Source: Kitasatospora sp. NBC_00374
Lineage (GTDB): Bacteria > Actinomycetota > Actinomycetes > Streptomycetales > Streptomycetaceae
Length of the DNA stretch: 64,000 nucleotides
Reading direction: 5' to 3'
Assembly (NCBI RefSeq): GCF_041434935.1
Contig: NZ_CP107964.1
Location: 5,377,001 to 5,441,000 of the forward strand
Below the pieces are notes generated by a model. It searched no databases and was not told where the DNA came from. It worked only from the letters and a program-made list of their open reading frames with translations. The stretch's first letter is position 1, and the number at the start of each line of letters is the position of its first letter. Both the position numbers and the translations under genes were made by a program. Shown here one piece after another: positions 1 to 9,600 of this stretch.

Positions 1-628
1 ATGGGCTGAGAGCCGTCCGGCATAGTCGACGGAGCAGCGGGCAATTACGAGACGCACGGTCGACCACGCTAGCCCACCGGGGCCAGTTGATGCGATTCCG
101 CGACAGCCGGGTGAAGAATCCGCGAAGGCGGCGAACCATGGTGTGACGGCACTCCGCAGGCCGGTCGGGCCGGTCCGCGAAGGGTACGGCATCCGGATGT
201 CCGGTCGTCGGGGTGCGTTCGACGGGGATGGGGAACTGCGATGAACGCTCCGACGGGATCCGGCCAATCTGCGCCCGAGGGCACTGCGCGGGCGGTGAAT
301 CGGCGGATTCTCCAGCCGGGCTGAGCGTCGCCTGCCAGGCTGGAGTGAGTGGCCGTCGCCCCACCTGGCGGTGTCGCCACGGCGTCGGCGTGTGCCCGGG
401 CTCCGGCCGACCCGGGCGCCGTCCCTTGTCCTCGGTGCGCGGTCCCACGGGCCCTCTGCGGTGTCCCGACTGCCGCCCACTGAGCCCCTGTCAGCCCGAC
501 CGGACGTCAGGTCGGGCCGGGCGGTCTCCGCCGCCCGCACCATCCGTGTGAGCACGGCACGGCACCATCCGTACAGCCGCACGACCACCCGGGCAGCCGC
601 GTCAGGGTGGACCGCGAGAGGAGAACCC
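1..628. other. Gene-free leader region
   Basis: No reading frame here looks like a protein; the open frames are arginine/proline-rich translations of GC-rich DNA. One short hairpin with 8-base arms is visible at 494-501 and 510-517. The only usable coding signal is the ribosome-binding site just before the gene at 629. The region probably holds that gene's promoter, but I cannot place a convincing -10/-35 pair. Confidence 0.5.
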
Positions 629-1021
629 ATGTCGCTCGACGTCTCACCGGCCCTGCTTGAGAAGGCCGAGAGAGGCGAGGTCGACGAGAGGGAGTTCGTC
701 GACTGCGTCCGAGTCTCCCTGCCGTACGCCTGGGAGCTGATCAGCTCGCTGGTCGCCCAGCTCAAGGTCGACGGCACCGACTTCGCCGACAACCAGGTCC
801 CGCCGCCCAGCGAGCAGGCCCGCGGCCAGCTCCTGCGGGCCATGGCCAGCGACGCGATCCGAGGCGCCCTGCAGCGGCACTTCGGCGTGCAGTTGGCGTT
901 CCAGAACTGTCACCGGGTGGCGGTGTTCTCGCCCTCCGAGAGCTCGGCGGAGCGCCACCGGCGCTTCACGTCCGTCCGGGCTCAGCTGCTCAACCAGTCG
1001 GCCGAGCTGCGCGACTGCTGA
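629..1021 (+). CDS. Small conserved actinobacterial protein (SCO5389-like)
   Basis: The product is 130 residues, acidic at the N-terminus, with no signal peptide or membrane segment. It resembles the conserved Streptomyces family I recall as SCO5389-like; no biochemical function is known to me. The start is the ATG at 629, preceded by GAGAGGAGAA at a good distance. The frame is open further upstream, but that extension is low-complexity Arg/Pro and not credible. A helical segment around residues 20-50 (VRVSLPYAWELISSLVAQL) and the conserved-looking FQNCHRVAVFSPSE near residue 95 are the most distinctive parts. The gene stands alone, with a terminator-like hairpin just after the stop. Confidence 0.8.
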   Translation: MSLDVSPALLEKAERGEVDEREFVDCVRVSLPYAWELISSLVAQLKVDGTDFADNQVPPPSEQARGQLLRAMASDAIRGALQRHFGVQLAFQNCHRVAVFSPSESSAERHRRFTSVRAQLLNQSAELRDC

Positions 1022-1033
1022 ACCGCCTTCCGC

Positions 1034-1065
1034 CGGTGGGCCGTCCCTGCGGGGGCGGCCCACCG
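1034..1065. terminator. Bidirectional hairpin terminator
   Basis: A 14-base-pair stem (one G-T wobble) around a short loop lies 13 bases after the stop at 1021 and 15 bases beyond the stop of the convergent gene ending at 1080. It has no T-run, which is usual for terminators in this GC range. Confidence 0.65.
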
Positions 1066-1079
1066 AGGTGTGTCCGTTC

Positions 1080-2354
1080 TCACCCGAGCTGGGGCAGGAC
1101 CTCCGCGCCCAGCCGGGCGATGTTGTGCAGGGTGGCGGCCCGGTCGCCGGAGCCCTCGGTGAGCAGCGCGAACCGGCGGATGCCGGTCCGCTCGGCGGTG
1201 GCCAGCAGCCGGTCGGCGCACTGCCGGGGCGTGCCCACCGGGTGCAGATCGCAGAGCAGTTCGGTGTAGGCGCGGGGGTCGCGCATGGACCGTGCCCGGT
1301 CGTCCACGGTCCGGTGGGCGCCGAGGCCGTGGGCGAAGAACCCGGGCAGTGCGCGCAGCAGTTCGTCCCGGGCGCCGGCGGCTCGGTCGTCGACCTGGAC
1401 GACCCCGGCCGCGACGTGCTCGCGTTCGACCCGGGCGAGTTGCTCCTCGCCGCGCCCGGCGGCCCGCCAGGCCGTCCGGTACGCGGCCAGCATCTGGGCC
1501 TTGTCCTCGTCGCCGGAGTGCATGCCGAGCAGCATCGGCAGGCCGCGCTCGGCCGCCGTCCGCACCCCGCCGGGGGAGGTGCAGGCCACCACCACGGGCG
1601 GCCCGCCCGGTCCGGCGGCCGGCCGGGGGCCGGTGCCCGCCGCCCTGCGGTGGGGGCCCTGCTCGTGGCGCTGACGGGGGAAGGCGCGCAGCGCGGCCTC
1701 CGGCTCGCCGTCCAGCCCCAGCCACCCCGCCAGGCCCTCGTGGCCGCCGGGGTCGGCCGGCAGCACCGGCTCGGTGGCCCTGGGCACCACGGCGACCTCC
1801 GGGAACTGGAACTGCGGTCCGGCGGCGCCCACCCGGCCCTCGCGCAGCCAGCGCAGCAGCAGGTCCAGCCGCTCCGGGAAACCCTGCTCGTACGCGTCCG
1901 GCCCGGTGCCGAAGACCGTCAGGTCGATCCAGGGCCCGCCGCGGCCCACCCCGAGGGTGAACCGGCCGCCCGAGGTGAGGTGCAGCAGCGCGGCCTGCTC
2001 ACCGAGCCGGACCGGGTGGCCGGTGGAGAGGACGCTGACGGCCGTGCCGACGCCGATCCGGCGGGTCCGGCCGAGCAGCAGGGCCGCCAGCGTGGCCGCG
2101 TCGGGGCAGACGCCGTACGGGACGAAGTGGTGCTCGGCCAGCCAGACGCTGTCCAGGCCGCAGCGCTCGGCGGCGGTGGTGGCGCTCAGCGTGCGCTCCA
2201 GCGCCTCCGCGTGGCTCTGGCCGGGGAACTGCGCCGAGAGCAGGAAGGCGCCGACCCGGATGGAGTCGGTACCGGACGGCTGCCCGAGCGCGGGTGCGGG
2301 CAGCGGCCCGGTGGCCGGCGAGTGGATCTCGGGCCGCGGGGTGGTCTTGGTCAT
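1080..2354 (-). CDS. LLM-class (luciferase-like) flavin-dependent oxidoreductase
   Basis: This 424-residue protein belongs to the bacterial luciferase-like TIM-barrel family, which uses FMN or coenzyme F420. Family features are the early GLDSVWLAEHHF segment (about residues 66-77), RRIGVGTAVSVLSTGHPVRLGEQ, and GGRFTLGVGRGG near residue 130. The C-terminal part has the usual TPRQCADRLLATAERTG and final NIARLGAEVLPQL. It is longer than the common 320-360 residues because of a Pro/Ser-rich leader of about 30 residues and a Gly/Pro/Arg-rich insert around residues 200-255. The ATG at 2354 has GAGGAGG upstream. Substrate and cofactor cannot be told from sequence. Confidence 0.9.
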   Translation of the reverse strand: MTKTTPRPEIHSPATGPLPAPALGQPSGTDSIRVGAFLLSAQFPGQSHAEALERTLSATTAAERCGLDSVWLAEHHFVPYGVCPDAATLAALLLGRTRRIGVGTAVSVLSTGHPVRLGEQAALLHLTSGGRFTLGVGRGGPWIDLTVFGTGPDAYEQGFPERLDLLLRWLREGRVGAAGPQFQFPEVAVVPRATEPVLPADPGGHEGLAGWLGLDGEPEAALRAFPRQRHEQGPHRRAAGTGPRPAAGPGGPPVVVACTSPGGVRTAAERGLPMLLGMHSGDEDKAQMLAAYRTAWRAAGRGEEQLARVEREHVAAGVVQVDDRAAGARDELLRALPGFFAHGLGAHRTVDDRARSMRDPRAYTELLCDLHPVGTPRQCADRLLATAERTGIRRFALLTEGSGDRAATLHNIARLGAEVLPQLG

Positions 2355-2528
2355 CGGAGGCCTCCTCGGGAGCGCGCAGGGTCTGCGAGCCCCGCCTTGT
2401 CCCCTCGTGAGTAACCCATGTCATGTGCCAATGGCACGCCGATCGACCAATCTCGCCGAAGAAAGGATGGATCTCGGGAGAAACACCCGGGCCCCGGGTT
2501 GGGGCGTGATATGGGCCCCGAATGCCGT

Positions 2529-2557
2529 TTGAGGACCTTTACCCTGGAAGCTAAATC
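2529..2557 (+). promoter_or_regulatory. Sigma-70-type promoter for the gene at 2582
   Basis: TTGAGG (2529-2534) and TAAATC (2552-2557) are separated by exactly 17 bases and sit about 25 bases before the GTG start at 2582, leaving room for the GAGAGG ribosome-binding site. Confidence 0.5.
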
Positions 2558-2581
2558 GTGCCCGGCCGAGAGGTAGTTGAC

Positions 2582-2902
2582 GTGTCGCCCCGCCGTAACC
2601 GGACCAACAGCGCCGCCGATCGTGACGCCGCGCCGGCCGCCCCGCCGGGTGGCTCGCTGCGCCGTACCGAGAGCTACCGGGGCGAGGAGTGGGTGGTGCA
2701 GACCGTGGCCGGGACGGCGGGCCGCTTCTACCGCTGCCCCGGCTGCGACCAGGAGATCCCGCCGGGCGTCGGGCACGTGGTGGCCTGGCCGGAGTACGGC
2801 GCGGGCGTGGACGACCGCAGGCACTGGCACCGGGCCTGCTGGGGCGCACGGGAGCGCCGCGGCTCCAACATCCAGCGTGGCCGCGGCGCTCCCAGGTACT
2901 GA
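2582..2902 (+). CDS. Small Cys/His zinc-binding-type protein
   Basis: The product is 106 residues with an arginine-rich, disordered N-terminus (SPRRNR) and a compact middle carrying YRCPGCDQEI, then HVVAWP and HWHRACW. The CxxC plus later His and HxxC spacing suggests one structural zinc site. Relatives in Streptomyces are often labelled ATP/GTP-binding protein, but I see no P-loop. I place the start at GTG 2582, which has GAGAGG 8 bases upstream; an in-frame GTG at 2558 lacks one and falls next to the -10 box. Role unknown; nucleic-acid binding is one guess from the basic ends. Confidence 0.75.
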   Translation: MSPRRNRTNSAADRDAAPAAPPGGSLRRTESYRGEEWVVQTVAGTAGRFYRCPGCDQEIPPGVGHVVAWPEYGAGVDDRRHWHRACWGARERRGSNIQRGRGAPRY

Positions 2903-2923
2903 GGTCTGCTGTCGGGTCGGGGG

Positions 2924-3685
2924 TCAGGCGTCCCGCTTCTTGAGCACCAGGGCGCCGCCGGCCAGTGCCGCCAGCGTCCACGTCAGACAGATCAGGAAGC
3001 CCGCCCCGGCCCCGTACGGCTGCCCGCTCTCGCCGTAGACCAGCAGCATCCGCCGGCCCGCGTAGTCGGGGAAGTACTGCGCCACGGTCTTCACCTTCGG
3101 CACCGCCGACAGGATCGGCGAGAGCAGGAAGAAGAACGGGACCAGGATGCCCAGGGCCAGTGTCTGGTTGTGCAGCATCGCGGTGACGCCGGCCGAGAAC
3201 AGGCAGAGCATGGTCAGGTAGGCCGCCGCGCCGAGCACCGCGCGCAGCACGTGCGGCTCGCCCAGGTCGGTGGAGTGCTCGCCGAGCAGCGACTGGCCGA
3301 CGAAGAAGGTGACGAAGACCGTCACCAGCGAGACGGCCAGCGCCAGCAGGCCCAGCACCACGGCCTTGCCGGTCAGCAGGGTGCCGCGCTGCGGGACGGC
3401 CGCCAGCGAGACCCGGATCAGCCCGCTGCTGTACTCGTTGCCGACCGCCAGCACGCCGAAGACGATGATGGCCAGCTCGCCGAGTCCGATGCCGGAGAGC
3501 GAGGTGCTGGTGGCGTCGAACGGGCCGTCGCCGGCGAACTCCTGGAAGTTGTTCTTGGTGAGCAGCGAGAGCAGCGCGCCCAGGCCCAGCGTGACCACGA
3601 AGGTCAGGGCCAGGGTCCAGATGGTGGACCGAACGCTGCGGATCTTGGTCCACTCGGACTGCAGGATCGCGGGGAAGGACGCCAT
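2924..3685 (-). CDS. ABC-2 type transporter permease
   Basis: This 253-residue integral membrane protein has about six hydrophobic segments (one near residues 18-40, then clusters at roughly 58-80, 95-125, 135-160, 170-190 and 220-245). It opens with ILQSEWTKIRSVRSTIWTL, typical of ABC-2 permeases of the Streptomyces drug/lipid-export type. The start is ATG 3685 with AAGGAG seven bases upstream, almost touching the stop of its ATPase partner at 3687; the in-frame ATG at 3703 would overlap that gene and is less likely. It should form the membrane half of the exporter with the gene at 3687-4670. Substrate unknown. Confidence 0.9.
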   Translation of the reverse strand: MASFPAILQSEWTKIRSVRSTIWTLALTFVVTLGLGALLSLLTKNNFQEFAGDGPFDATSTSLSGIGLGELAIIVFGVLAVGNEYSSGLIRVSLAAVPQRGTLLTGKAVVLGLLALAVSLVTVFVTFFVGQSLLGEHSTDLGEPHVLRAVLGAAAYLTMLCLFSAGVTAMLHNQTLALGILVPFFFLLSPILSAVPKVKTVAQYFPDYAGRRMLLVYGESGQPYGAGAGFLICLTWTLAALAGGALVLKKRDA

Positions 3686-3686
3686 C

Positions 3687-4670
3687 TCAGTTCTCCTTTC
3701 CACCGAGTGGGGTGGGATGCGGGCCCTGGTACCAGCCGGCGCCCCAGGCGGGAGCGGCGCCCGGGCCGTCGCCCGCGTGGTACTCCACCGAGTCCGCCGT
3801 CATCTGCATGAAGGCCTCCTCCAGCGAGGCCTGCTGCGGGCTCAGCTCGTGCAGGGTGATGCCGTGCCGGGCGGCCAGGTCGCCGAGGAAGGCCAGATCG
3901 CCGTCCTCGATCTCGTACGAGCCGTCGGGCTGCGCCTCGGCCTGCAGGCCGGCGCCCTGCAGCGCGTCCAGCAGCTGCTCGACGTGCGGGGTGCGGATCC
4001 GGGCCGCGGAGCGGGAGTTCTGCTTGATGAACTCGGCCATCGACAGGTCGGCCAGCAGCCGGCCCTTGCCGATCACCACCAGGTGGTCGGCGGTCAGCGC
4101 CATCTCGCTCATCAGGTGCGAGGAGACGAAGACCGTCCGGCCCTCGGAGGCCAGGCCCTTCATCAGGTTGCGGATCCACAGGATGCCCTCGGGGTCGAGC
4201 CCGTTGACCGGCTCGTCGAACATCAGGATCTCGGGGTTGCCGAGCAGCGCGGACGCGATGCCGAGGCGCTGGCCCATGCCCAGCGAGAAGCCCTTCGCGC
4301 GCTTCTTGGCCACCGAGGTCAGGCCGACCAGGGCCAGCACCTCGTCCACCCGGGAGCGCGGGATCCGGTTGCTCTGGGCGAGCCAGAGCAGGTGGTCGTA
4401 GGCGGTGCGCCCGGGGTGGACGGCCTTGGCCTCCAGCAGCGCGCCGATCTTCCGCAGCGGGTCGGCCAGCTGCCCGTACCGCTTGCCGTCGATGGTGACC
4501 CGGCCGCTGGTCGGCCGGTCCAGGTCGAGGATCATCCGCATGGTGGTGGACTTGCCGGCACCGTTCGGGCCGAGGAAGCCGGTCACCACGCCCTGGGGCA
4601 CCTGGAAACTGAGCCCGTCCACGGCCAGTTTGTCGCCGTAACGTTTCGTCAGCTGATGCAGTTCGATCAT
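3687..4670 (-). CDS. ABC transporter ATP-binding protein
   Basis: This 327-residue ATPase powers the adjacent permease. Walker A is GPNGAGKS at residues 34-41, the signature region is FSLGMGQRLGIASALL, and Walker B is EILMFDEPVNGLDPEG. The H-loop lies in VFVSSHLMSEM. The C-terminal 100 residues form the extension common in DrrA-like exporter ATPases. The two genes are translationally coupled and likely share one transcript that starts upstream of 4670. The last 30 residues are Gly/Pro/Trp-rich and look disordered. Confidence 0.93.
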   Translation of the reverse strand: MIELHQLTKRYGDKLAVDGLSFQVPQGVVTGFLGPNGAGKSTTMRMILDLDRPTSGRVTIDGKRYGQLADPLRKIGALLEAKAVHPGRTAYDHLLWLAQSNRIPRSRVDEVLALVGLTSVAKKRAKGFSLGMGQRLGIASALLGNPEILMFDEPVNGLDPEGILWIRNLMKGLASEGRTVFVSSHLMSEMALTADHLVVIGKGRLLADLSMAEFIKQNSRSAARIRTPHVEQLLDALQGAGLQAEAQPDGSYEIEDGDLAFLGDLAARHGITLHELSPQQASLEEAFMQMTADSVEYHAGDGPGAAPAWGAGWYQGPHPTPLGGKEN

Positions 4671-4761
4671 GTTGCTCCCTCACTCTCCGTCAGATTATGG
4701 CAGGGGCGCTCATCAGGCGCGCTGGCTGCGGTGGGTCGGTGGCCCGCAATACGGTGGCACC

Positions 4762-5562
4762 ATGACCCTCCCCACGACGCCGCCCGGTCACGCGCACGGC
4801 ACCGGCACCGGCACCCCGCTCGTCCTGCTGCACGCCTTCCCCTTCTCCGCCCGGATGTGGTCCGCCCAGCTGGAGCGGCTGGCGGGCCCGGCGGGGGAGC
4901 TGGCCAGGGTCTTCGCGCCGGACCAGCGGGGCTTCGGCTCGGCTCCGCTCGGTGACGACGAGCCCTCGCTGGACACCGTCGCGGACGACGTGGCCCGGCT
5001 GCTGGACGCCGCCGGGGTCGAACGCGCGGTGGTCGGCGGGCTGTCGATGGGCGGGTACGTGGCGATGGCCTTCGCCCGGCGCCACCCCGACCGGCTGTGC
5101 GGACTGCTGCTCGCCGACACCAAGGCCGGGCCCGACGCCGAGCCGGCCCGGACCAACCGGGAGCGGATCGCCTCCGCCGTGCTGGCCAGGGACAGCGTAC
5201 GGCTCCTGGTGGACGAGCGGATGGCCGAGAACCTGCTCGGTCCTGCGGCCGGCCCCGAACTGATCGCCGAGGTCCGCGAGATGATCGCCGAGGCCTCACC
5301 GCGGGCCGTCGCCTGGGCCCAGCGGGCGATGTCCGCCCGCGGCGACTCGCTGGAGGTGCTGGCCGGCCTGCCCGTGCCAGCCGCCGTGATCGTCGGCGAG
5401 GCCGACTCCGTCACCCCGATCGCCGAGGCGCGGATGCTGGCCGAGGCGATGGCCGACGCCGAGCTGACCGTCATCCCGGCCGTCGGCCACCTCAGCTCAC
5501 TGGAGGCCCCGGAGACCTTCGACGCCGCCGTCCGCGCCCTGCTGCGGCGGGTCCGCGTCTGA
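4762..5562 (+). CDS. Alpha/beta-fold hydrolase
   Basis: The protein has 266 residues and the alpha/beta hydrolase fold. The oxyanion strand is LVLLHAFPFSARMW, the nucleophile elbow is GLSMGG with Ser95, an acidic residue lies in GEADSVTP and the catalytic His in VGHLSSLEAP. The start at ATG 4762 gives a normal-length family member; the frame is open to 4669 but that stretch has no ribosome-binding site. It is divergent from the ABC transporter pair. No substrate can be assigned; 3-oxoadipate enol-lactonase-like and esterase relatives share these motifs. Confidence 0.9.
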   Translation: MTLPTTPPGHAHGTGTGTPLVLLHAFPFSARMWSAQLERLAGPAGELARVFAPDQRGFGSAPLGDDEPSLDTVADDVARLLDAAGVERAVVGGLSMGGYVAMAFARRHPDRLCGLLLADTKAGPDAEPARTNRERIASAVLARDSVRLLVDERMAENLLGPAAGPELIAEVREMIAEASPRAVAWAQRAMSARGDSLEVLAGLPVPAAVIVGEADSVTPIAEARMLAEAMADAELTVIPAVGHLSSLEAPETFDAAVRALLRRVRV

Positions 5563-5606
5563 CCGGGCCGCCGTCCGTCCGCGGTCCGTCCGGCCGCCGG
5601 ACAGCA

Positions 5607-5642
5607 CGGTGGGCCCGTACCGGGGTCGGTACGGGCCCACCG
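5607..5642. terminator. Bidirectional hairpin terminator
   Basis: A perfect 15-base-pair stem with a 6-base loop sits between the convergent hydrolase gene (stop at 5562) and filP (stop at 5650). Confidence 0.75.
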
Positions 5643-5649
5643 GGGGTGT

Positions 5650-6579
5650 TCAGCGGGACTGCTGGGCCGGCACGCCGAGGGCGTCGTCGGCCGGCAGCGT
5701 GGCGGCGGCCACGGCCGCGCCGGTCAGCGTGGCGAGCATCTCGCGCACGTTGGTCAGCTGGGCGTTGATCGAGTCGCGGCGGTTGGTCAGCGCCGCCAGC
5801 TCGCGCTCGGACTCGCTGCGGACCCGGTCGGCCTTGGCGTTGGCGTCGGCGACGATGTCCTCGGCCTGGCGCTGCGCGGTCTCCACCGTCTGGCGGGCCC
5901 GGCGCTCGGCGTCGGTGCGCAGCTTCTCCGCCTCCAGGCGGAGCTGCTCGGCGCGGTGCTCGATCTCGGCCAGGCGCTTCTCGGCCTTGGCCTGGCGGGC
6001 GGCCAGGTCGCGCTCGGACTGCTCGCGGCGCTTGGCCAGGTTGGTCTCGAACTCCAGCGCGGCCTGGGCGGCCTTGGTGCGGGTCTCCTCGAAGAGGGCG
6101 TCCGCCTCCTCGCGCTTGTTCTGGGCGTCCTTGTTGGCCTCGGCGCGCAGCTGGGCGCTGTCGCTCTTGGCCTTGTCGACGATCCGCAGACCCTCGTCCT
6201 CGGCCTTGGCCTTGCGGTCCTTGGCGTAGTTCTCCGCCTCGGTGCGGACCTGCTGGGCAGCGGCCTCGGCCAGCTCGCGGTGCTGCTCGGCGGCGCGGTG
6301 CGCCTCCTCACGCAGGTCCTTGGCCTCCTCCTCGGCGAGCCGGAGGATCTTCTCCACCCGGGCACCGAGCCCGGCGTACGAGGGCTCGGCCTCGGCCACC
6401 TGGGCCTGCGCGCTCTGGGTCTCCAGGTGGAGCTCCTCGATGCGCTTCTCCAGCGCACCGATCCGGGCCAGCGCGCTGTCGCGGTCGGCTACCAGCTTGG
6501 CGATCCGCTCGTCGACCTGGGCGCGCTCGTACCCACGGCGTACCAGGTCGAAGCCGTGCGGGGAGTGACTGTCGCTCAT
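5650..6579 (-). CDS. filP: FilP, intermediate-filament-like coiled-coil cytoskeletal protein
   Basis: FilP is a rod-domain protein that in Streptomyces forms a network behind the growing hyphal tip and interacts with DivIVA and Scy. This copy has 309 residues, close to the S. coelicolor protein as I recall it. The N-terminus (FDLVRRGYERAQVDERI) has the DivIVA-like opening, followed by near-continuous Ala/Glu/Arg heptad repeats to about residue 280 and a short tail ending GVPAQQSR. I start it at ATG 6579 (MSDSHSPHG); the frame runs to 6636 but the extra 19 residues are not family-like. It lies directly downstream of scy, separated by three packed hairpins. Confidence 0.95.
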   Translation of the reverse strand: MSDSHSPHGFDLVRRGYERAQVDERIAKLVADRDSALARIGALEKRIEELHLETQSAQAQVAEAEPSYAGLGARVEKILRLAEEEAKDLREEAHRAAEQHRELAEAAAQQVRTEAENYAKDRKAKAEDEGLRIVDKAKSDSAQLRAEANKDAQNKREEADALFEETRTKAAQAALEFETNLAKRREQSERDLAARQAKAEKRLAEIEHRAEQLRLEAEKLRTDAERRARQTVETAQRQAEDIVADANAKADRVRSESERELAALTNRRDSINAQLTNVREMLATLTGAAVAAATLPADDALGVPAQQSR

Positions 6580-6630
6580 GGGATTTCTGGGCTTCCTGTC
6601 GTCGAACCGCTGAGGTGGTTGAGGGAATCC

Positions 6631-6687
6631 TGACACGTTACCGGAGTGTCATCGGCGAAATGCCGATGCTTCGCGGACAATGTCCGC
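6631..6687 (-). terminator. Three tandem hairpins between scy and filP
   Basis: Reading from the scy stop toward filP there are three consecutive inverted repeats: GCGGAC/GTCCGC (6673-6687), CATCGGC/GCCGATG (6650-6668) and TGACAC/GTGTCA (6631-6651). The last two touch. They fill half of the 108-base gap and could end most scy transcripts, stabilise the filP leader, or both. Confidence 0.5.
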
Positions 6688-9600
6688 TCAATCGGGTGGC
6701 GCCCCTCCGGAGCGATTGCCACCCGAACGGGGCGCGCCCACTCCGGCGCCGGCCTTCGACGCCCCCTCTCGGGCGACGGGGCCGGTCCCACGACCGCCTC
6801 CACCGCCCTTCCCGCTTCCCCCGTTGGTCTGGGCGACCGGTGACGGCGCCTCGAACGCCTCCAGCGCCGACAGCACGTCCTGGACCCGAGAGATCTCGGT
6901 GTTGATGTCCTTGCGCCGCCGGACCAGTTCGTCCAACTCCCGCTGGCCCTCGTCGGTCACGCGCCCCGCCTCGGCCTTCGCCTCGGCGAGGACCCGCTCG
7001 GCCTCCTCCTTGGCGAGCCGCAGCTGCTCGTCCGCGGCCTCGTCGACCCGGCGCAGCCGCTTCGCGGCCTCGTCGGCGGCCGCCTCGATCTGCTGCTCCG
7101 CATCCTCCTCGGCGGACTTCAGCTTCGCCTCGGCCTTGACGATCAGGGCCTCGGCCCGCGAGGTGGAGTCGGCGAGCTTCAGCTCGGCCTCCTTCAGCAG
7201 GCCCTCGGCCTTGCGTACGGCCGCGATCCGGACCTTGCCGGCCTCGGCCGAGGCCTCGGACGTCAGCTCCGCCGCCCGCTCCTCGGCGGCCTGGACCAGC
7301 TCCGCGGCCCGCTCCTCGGCCTCGGCGACGGCGGCCACCGCCTGCTCCTCGGCCTCGGTCAGCTGCTCCTGGGCCGCCGTCACCAGCGCGTCCACCCGCT
7401 CGCCGGCCGACTTCATGGCCTGCGCGTTCTCCTTGCGGGCCCGCTCGTGCAGCGCCTCGATCTCGGCGTCGGTGCGCTCGCGCAGCTCCTCGGCGCGCTC
7501 GCGGATCGCGGTGGAGTCCCGGCGGGCCTCGGAGAGCAGCGCGTCGGCGTCCGCCCTGGCCTTCTCGACCTCGGCCTGACCGGCCGCCTCGCCGGCCGCG
7601 ACCAGCCGCTCGGCCTCCTTGCGGGCGGCCGCCACCATCGCGTCGGCCTGCTCCTCGGCCGCGGCGGTGGTGGCCAGTGCGGTGGTCTGGGCGTCCTCGC
7701 CGAGCTGCTCGGCGTCGGCGAAGGCCCGCTCCAGCACCGACTTGGCCTGCTCCCGGGTGGACTTGTCGAACTGCTCGGCCGCCTCCCGGGTCTTGGCGTC
7801 GTACTCGTCGGCCCGGGTGCGGGTGGCGGCGTCGAAGTCCTCCGCGAGGCTGCGGGTGGCCAGCGCGTACTCCTCGGCCTCCGCGCGCAGCGCCGCGGCG
7901 AACTCCTCCGCCTCGGCGATCGCGGCGGCCGACCGCTTCTCGGCCTCGGCCACGGTCTTGCGGGCCCGGCCCTCGGCCTCGGCGCGGTGCTGCTCGGCGA
8001 AGTCCAGCGCGGACTGCCGTTCGGCCTCGGCCCGGGCCCGCAGGTCCGCGTCGTACGCCTGGGCCTCGGCCCGCTCGCGGTCGATCGCGGCCGCGGCGCT
8101 CTCCCGGTCCGCGGCCAGTTCGGCGGCGGTCCGCTCGCGCTCCTCGGCCACCTCGGCGGCCACCTCGGCCCGCAGTTCGGCGCTCTCGCGCTCGGCCTGC
8201 TCGCGCAGTTCGGTGCTCTCGCGCTCCGCGGTGGCGCGCAGCTCGGTGATCTGCTGGGAGGCGGACTCGTGCAGGCCGGCCACCGACTGGCGGATCTCGG
8301 CGGCCTCGTCCTCGGCGCCGGCGACCAGTTCGGCCGCGCGGCGGGTGGCGGCGTCGGTCGCCTCCTCGGCCTCGGTGGCGGCCAGCGCGCGCTGCTCCTC
8401 GGCCTCCCGGCGCAGCTCGGCGGCCTGCTCCTCGGCCCGGGCCCGCTCCTGGGCGCCCTCGGCGCGCAGGTGCTCGGCGGCGGCCTCGGCCTCGGCCAGC
8501 TGCTCGGCGGCGGCGGCCGCGGCGTCCTCCAGCGCCTGTGCGGCCTGCTCGCGCAGCTCGGTGCTCTCGCGCTCGGCGGCCGCCCGCAGTTCGGCGGTCT
8601 CGGCGGCGGTGCGCTCGGTGAGCGTGGCGGCCTCGGCCTCGGCGGTCTCCCGGGTCACCTTGGCGGCGGCCAGCAGCTCGGTGGTCTCGGTCTGCTCGCG
8701 CAGCAGTGCGGCGGAGGCCTCCTCGCGCTCGCGACGGCTCTCCTCGCGCAGTGCGGCGGCGGTGGTCCCGGCCTCGCCGCGCTCGCGACGGGCCCAGTTC
8801 TCCGCCTCGATGCGGTGGCTGTCGGCCCAGTTGCGAGCCTCTTCGCGGGTGTCCTCGGCGGCGGTGGCGGCCTCGGCGCGCAGTTCGGCGTCGAACGCCT
8901 GGGCCTGGGCCTGGAGCGCCTCGGCGGCGGTCAGCGCCTCGGCCCGGACCCGCTGGTCGAACTCGGCGGCCTCGCGCCGCAGTTCGGCGGTCTCCCGTTC
9001 GGCGGCGACGCGGTTCTCGGCGGCGGCGGCCTTGGCGGCGGCCAGCGCCTCCTGGTGCTGCTGGGCGGCGTTGGCGGCGAGCTTCTCCGCCTCGGCGCGG
9101 GCCCGGGTGAGCGTCTGCTCCGCTCGGGCCTGGGTCTCGGCGGCCTGCTCGGCGGCCTGCTCCCGCTGGCGCTCGACCTCGGCCCGGGCGCCGGCCCGCA
9201 GCTCGTCGGCGTCGCTCTTGGCCTTGGTGAGCAGTTCCTCGGCGGTCTCCGCCGACTCCTCGATCTGCACCACGGCCTGGCGGCGGGACTCGGTGCGGAC
9301 CCGCTCCGCCTCGGCCCGGGCCTCGGTGCGCAGGTCCTCGGCCTCGGCCCGCAGGCGGGTGGCCTCCTCGTGCATCCGCTCCATCTGCTCGCGGATGGAG
9401 GCGGCGTCGTCCAGTGCGGTGTTCTGGGCCTGCTCGACGGCGGCCGCGGCCTGCTCGCGCAGCTGCCGGGCCTCGGCGGCTGCCTCGGAGAGCAGCCGCT
9501 CGGCCTCGGCGGAGGCCTCCTCGCGGGCGGCCTCGGCCTCCCGGGCGGTCCGCAGCCGGACGTCCTCGGCCTGCTTGGCGGCCTTGGCGAGGTGGATCGC

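Noticed and set aside
213..628. Open frames upstream of the first gene
   Set aside because: Composition is Arg/Pro/Gly-rich with no family resemblance, and the downstream start at 629 has its own ribosome-binding site.
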